Assembly (NCBI GenBank): GCA_023667045.1
Contig: JAMPAU010000015.1
Span: 1-35,669, forward strand
Source of the DNA: Ruminococcus flavefaciens
GTDB lineage: Bacteria; Bacillota; Clostridia; Oscillospirales; Ruminococcaceae
Direction of reading: 5' to 3'
Length of the DNA: 35,669 nucleotides
In this document: in pieces, positions 33,645-35,669 of the stretch
Position numbering within the stretch: the first letter of the stretch is position 1
Layout: each line of letters opens with the position of its first letter
The notes under the pieces: model-generated
Told to the model about the DNA's origin: nothing
The model's input: only the letters and a program-made list of their open reading frames with translations
The model's database searches: none
Position numbers and translations under genes: made by a program

Positions 33645-33894
33645 AGTTTTCACCGCCGTTTTCAGCAACCGAGTACACGCCTAAAGCCTCTCCGTTCAGC
33701 CAGTCTATAAGCCTGTTTTTAGCCAATATAGCCATATTTTCGGACGGATACGTGCCGAGAACGTAAATTGAATTTCCCGTATCGGTTGCAATCAGACCGT
33801 AAACATCGCCGTCGTCGCTGATTTCGACCGCAATTGTAACGATATTTGCGTAATTCACAAGATTTCCGTCCTGTGTGATTATTGATTTCGCCAT
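33634..33894 (-). CDS. Small PH-like ICE protein, unknown function
   Basis: This 86-residue protein begins MAKSIITQDGNLVNYANIV. It has several beta strands followed by a C-terminal helix (MAILAKNRLIDWL), a layout like the small PH-like proteins of other ICEs. ATG 33894 follows AGGGGAGG; the GTG nine bases earlier is rejected. It overlaps the PcfB gene. No function is known. Confidence 0.7.
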   Translation of the reverse strand: MAKSIITQDGNLVNYANIVTIAVEISDDGDVYGLIATDTGNSIYVLGTYPSENMAILAKNRLIDWLNGEALGVYSVAENGGENYGE

Positions 33895-33899
33895 AAATT

Positions 33900-34142
33900 T
33901 CACCTCCCCTCAGTCGATTTCTTGCACGGATTGCCGTTCTGATACTTACAGGTGCTACAAATGCCTTTATTTCGGCAAATATCAATAGCCTTGTCCCTGT
34001 CGGTAATGTGCCTGTCCTCGCTTTTGTAAAAACCGCATTTTCGGTCAAAACCGCTGCATTTGTCGGCAGTAATCGCAATGCACCTGTAAAGTCCACGGAT
34101 TTCAGTTTTCGCAAAAGCACATTTTGGAATCGATTTGTTCAT
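33900..34142 (-). CDS. Cysteine-rich small protein, probably metal-binding
   Basis: This 80-residue protein contains nine cysteines in pairs and triplets: KCAF, YRC, DKC, RKCGFYK, DICRNKGICSTC and NPC. The spacing suggests one or two zinc sites. GAGG lies seven bases before ATG 34142. The gene lies between the replication-type gene and the PH-like gene, in the same operon. Its family is not recognised. Confidence 0.7.
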   Translation of the reverse strand: MNKSIPKCAFAKTEIRGLYRCIAITADKCSGFDRKCGFYKSEDRHITDRDKAIDICRNKGICSTCKYQNGNPCKKSTEGR

Positions 34143-34186
34143 AGTAAACCTCATTTTTTCTTTTCAGTTGCCATTGAAATTCCCGA

Positions 34187-35170
34187 TTAATATCCGAAAT
34201 CACGCTTTACTGCATAATCTGCCCAGCGTTCGCCGTTGTTGCTTGTAAAGTGCTGATTATTGATTTCATTGAACAGCGTACTCAGGAAATATTTTTCAAG
34301 ATTGCGTATATCGTCAATTGTTTTTACTTTATCAACCGTCCTTTCAAGACAGTTAATATTTACTTTCAGCAGAACCGATTTCACGACCTCATGGGGATAT
34401 TCCTGTCCGCAAATGGTGATTGTCGCCCTGTCGTTGCAGATTGTCCTTGCAATCGATTCTATATGCTCATCAAGTTCTTTCACGGGAATATACGGTCCAT
34501 GTCCATACAGTGGGTGTATGTAATCGTCATAGTTGATTTGATACTTGATAAATTCAACGCACTCCTGCATTTCCTGCAAATATTTTTTTGCTTTTTGAGA
34601 ATCATCAGTCAATCTATCCGTCTTTTTTGAATTTTCAACAGCCGTTTCAGCGGGTGCAGGGATTGATTGATAGAGTGATTTATTAATAAATTCTTGATTA
34701 TTAGTTTCTTGATTATTGTTTATTTTATTATCGTGTGGCTTTTCAATATTTTGCGAACCTTGATTTAGGTTTTCAGTATCAAGGTCGTCAATATATTGTT
34801 CGTGTTTTTCAAAAAAAGGTGGTGTTTCTGCGGAATTTCCGGCATCTGACTGGTCAGGCTCAGATGGGTCAACGTCGTCCATAGGCTCATCACTGATGAT
34901 GTAGTCCCAGTTTGAAATTCTGCCGTTCTTGTATCGTCTCTCACGTCTGAGGTAGTTAAGAGATTCGAGCTTGTTAAGACCGTTTGAAATTTTGGTGATG
35001 CCGTCGGGCAGTATCTGAGCGAGACCACGGATTGAAAAGCTCCAGCCGTTAGGAAGTGAGAGCATCGTCACGAGCAGACCACGTTCCGATGAACCGAGAC
35101 GGGTGTCACGGAGTATTTTGTTGTTGATGATTGTGAAGTCACGGGACATTTTCTTTACGAGTTTTGGCAT
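34187..35170 (-). CDS. Replication initiator-type winged-helix protein (DUF6017-like C-terminus)
   Basis: This 327-residue protein has an N-terminal winged helix like RepA_N or phage replisome organisers: FTIINNKILRDTRL, then LGSSERGLLVTMLSLPNGW and GITKISNGLNKLESLNYL. An acidic, Asn/Gln-rich linker (about 95-185) follows. The C-terminal domain contains YIHPLYGHGPYIPV, then the segment ATITICGQEYPHEVVKSVLLK, and LEKYFLSTLFNEIN, the pattern of DUF6017. It is the first gene of the operon at the right end. The ATG follows AAGGAG. Iteron-like repeats lie 100-160 bp upstream, supporting a replication or operon-control role. Confidence 0.8.
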   Translation of the reverse strand: MPKLVKKMSRDFTIINNKILRDTRLGSSERGLLVTMLSLPNGWSFSIRGLAQILPDGITKISNGLNKLESLNYLRRERRYKNGRISNWDYIISDEPMDDVDPSEPDQSDAGNSAETPPFFEKHEQYIDDLDTENLNQGSQNIEKPHDNKINNNQETNNQEFINKSLYQSIPAPAETAVENSKKTDRLTDDSQKAKKYLQEMQECVEFIKYQINYDDYIHPLYGHGPYIPVKELDEHIESIARTICNDRATITICGQEYPHEVVKSVLLKVNINCLERTVDKVKTIDDIRNLEKYFLSTLFNEINNQHFTSNNGERWADYAVKRDFGY

Positions 35171-35204
35171 ATTAAATTTCTCCTTGAAAAGTTAAAAAAT
35201 ATAT

Positions 35205-35242
35205 AAAAAATGGACAATGTTTAATGAAATAAACATTGTCCA
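35205..35242 (-). terminator. Long hairpin with T-run in the leader of the replication gene
   Basis: Perfect 13-bp arms TGGACAATGTTTA (35211-35223, 35230-35242) enclose six bases. On the minus strand they are followed directly by TTTTTT (35205-35210). It looks like an intrinsic terminator or attenuator 35 bp ahead of the gene. A minus-strand -35 box TTGACA (35256-35261) lies just upstream, and the -10 position falls inside the arm, so the sequence may instead be an operator. Confidence 0.7.
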
Positions 35243-35269
35243 TCCATTGAATTTTTGTCAACAGAGGTG

Positions 35270-35333
35270 TCTACCAACTTAAAATAATTTCTACCAAATT
35301 AAATTCAGTATGGTTTCTACCATTTGTCTACCA
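35270..35333. repeat. Four iteron-like TCTACCA repeats
   Basis: TCTACCA occurs at 35270, 35290, 35316 and 35327 (starts 20, 26 and 11 bases apart), all in one orientation. Three copies are followed by A-rich bases. One is part of ATGGT-TTC-TACCAT. Their place upstream of an initiator-type gene and beside AT-rich DNA (35334-35460) suggests initiator binding sites of an origin. Confidence 0.6.
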
Positions 35334-35474
35334 AAAATGAACTATTTTTAATTTTTTTGAAATTGCTAAAATTCGGGGAATTTGGCATTTTGTGCCTTTT
35401 AAACGGCTATTTTACGCCGATAAATTAAAATCAAACAATATTGGATAATACGGGTTAACACTTGACGTGGCAAA
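35334..35474. other. AT-rich region between iterons and tRNA fragment
   Basis: There is no gene here. The DNA is AT-rich up to about 35460, suitable for origin melting. A short CGGC/GCCG hairpin lies near 35405-35420. The segment is the last ICE DNA before the tRNA-derived sequence. Confidence 0.45.
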
Positions 35475-35529
35475 CTCAAAATCTCGTTCTGGCAACAGAG
35501 TGTGGGTTCGACCCCCACCACCAGCACCA
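35475..35529 (+). tRNA. 3' half of tRNA-Leu(CAA), probable att site
   Basis: The sequence supplies an anticodon loop CTCAAAA (anticodon CAA, 35477-35479) and its 3' stem TCTCG. A class II variable arm TCTG-GCAA-CAGA (35488-35499) follows. The T arm GTGGG-TTCGACC-CCCAC (35502-35518), acceptor strand CACCAGC, discriminator A and encoded CCA complete the 3' half. The 5' half is missing: no GCTGGTG acceptor strand or D arm lies upstream, and the 5' side of the anticodon stem does not pair. It is therefore a partial tRNA, as left when an integrase recombines within a tRNA gene. The intact gene should lie at the other ICE end. Confidence 0.75.
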
Positions 35530-35541
35530 TAAAAACAACGT

Positions 35542-35590
35542 AAAATCGGGCTTTTTTAGAAGTTCGATTTTATTTTTTTTGCCCGATTTT
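35542..35590 (+). terminator. Possible terminator after the tRNA fragment
   Basis: Arms AAAATCGGGC (35542-35551) and GCCCGATTTT (35581-35590) pair perfectly across a T-rich loop, and the second arm ends in T5. It would end the tRNA transcript. The DNA from here to the window end is probably host chromosome and shows no gene in about 80 bases. Confidence 0.55.
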
Positions 35591-35669
35591 TCACTTCATA
35601 GCAGAAGTATCTAACGTTGTTAAATTTGTTTACTTTTTAGAGCTGTTTTCGTCATCATCTGGACTGAAT

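Overview
The window is the conjugation and accessory region of an integrative and conjugative element (ICE) of the Tn1549/CTn type. A second, independent mobile element of about 7.5 kb is nested inside it. The host looks like a low-to-moderate GC Bacillota (Clostridia), and the protein families resemble those of gut Ruminococcus/Oscillospiraceae. The grounds are the strong AGGAGG ribosome sites, consensus-like promoters, families shared with the Clostridioides difficile CTn elements (CD1107- and CD1108-type proteins, Maff2, PrgI, PcfB) and a Tn4451-like serine recombinase. The species assignment is inference.

The ICE backbone runs almost entirely on the minus strand, so its gene order reads from right to left. 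At the right edge lies the 3' half of a class II tRNA-Leu(CAA) (35475-35529), probably the displaced att end. To its left come iteron-like TCTACCA repeats, a hairpin with a T-run, a replication-initiator-type gene, three small genes (Cys-rich, PH-like, PcfB), the VirD4/TraG coupling protein and maff2. Beyond the nested element the type IV secretion genes resume: an NPPF methyltransferase, VirB6, PrgI (VirB3-like), VirB4, a CD1108-type degenerate M23 protein, DUF4315 and DUF4366. Next is an accessory block: two tiny membrane proteins, a C5 methyltransferase, a PP-loop/PAPS-reductase-like protein with secreted-type domains, an FtsK-gamma-like membrane protein, a plus-strand Rpn/PD-(D/E)XK gene with its own promoter and terminator, and a TSPPY methyltransferase. 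The block ends with topoisomerase III, two small repeat proteins, a 644-residue coiled-coil repeat protein and a 1289-residue Toprim protein. No relaxase or integrase belonging to the ICE is in the window; they are probably beyond the left edge.

The nested element (about 23267-30773) is a mobilizable element of the Tn4451 kind. It carries a large serine recombinase, TnpW, a MOBP relaxase, MobC, a likely oriT, and a HindVP-like restriction endonuclease with its C5 methyltransferase. It splits maff2 within the Gly-Ala-Lys/Ser-Gln-Gly coding sequence, and rejoining the flanks restores the reading frame exactly.

The ICE transfer apparatus carries several lesions. virB4 has an in-frame amber codon, the CD1108-type gene is split by an apparent frameshift, maff2 is interrupted, and the M23-like domain lacks a zinc-binding histidine. 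The nested element looks intact by comparison. The most unusual coding features are the PP-loop/Fn3/3D-like fusion with a signal-peptide-like segment at its junction, and two small repeat modules shuffled among the adjacent Toprim, 644-, 137- and 165-residue proteins.
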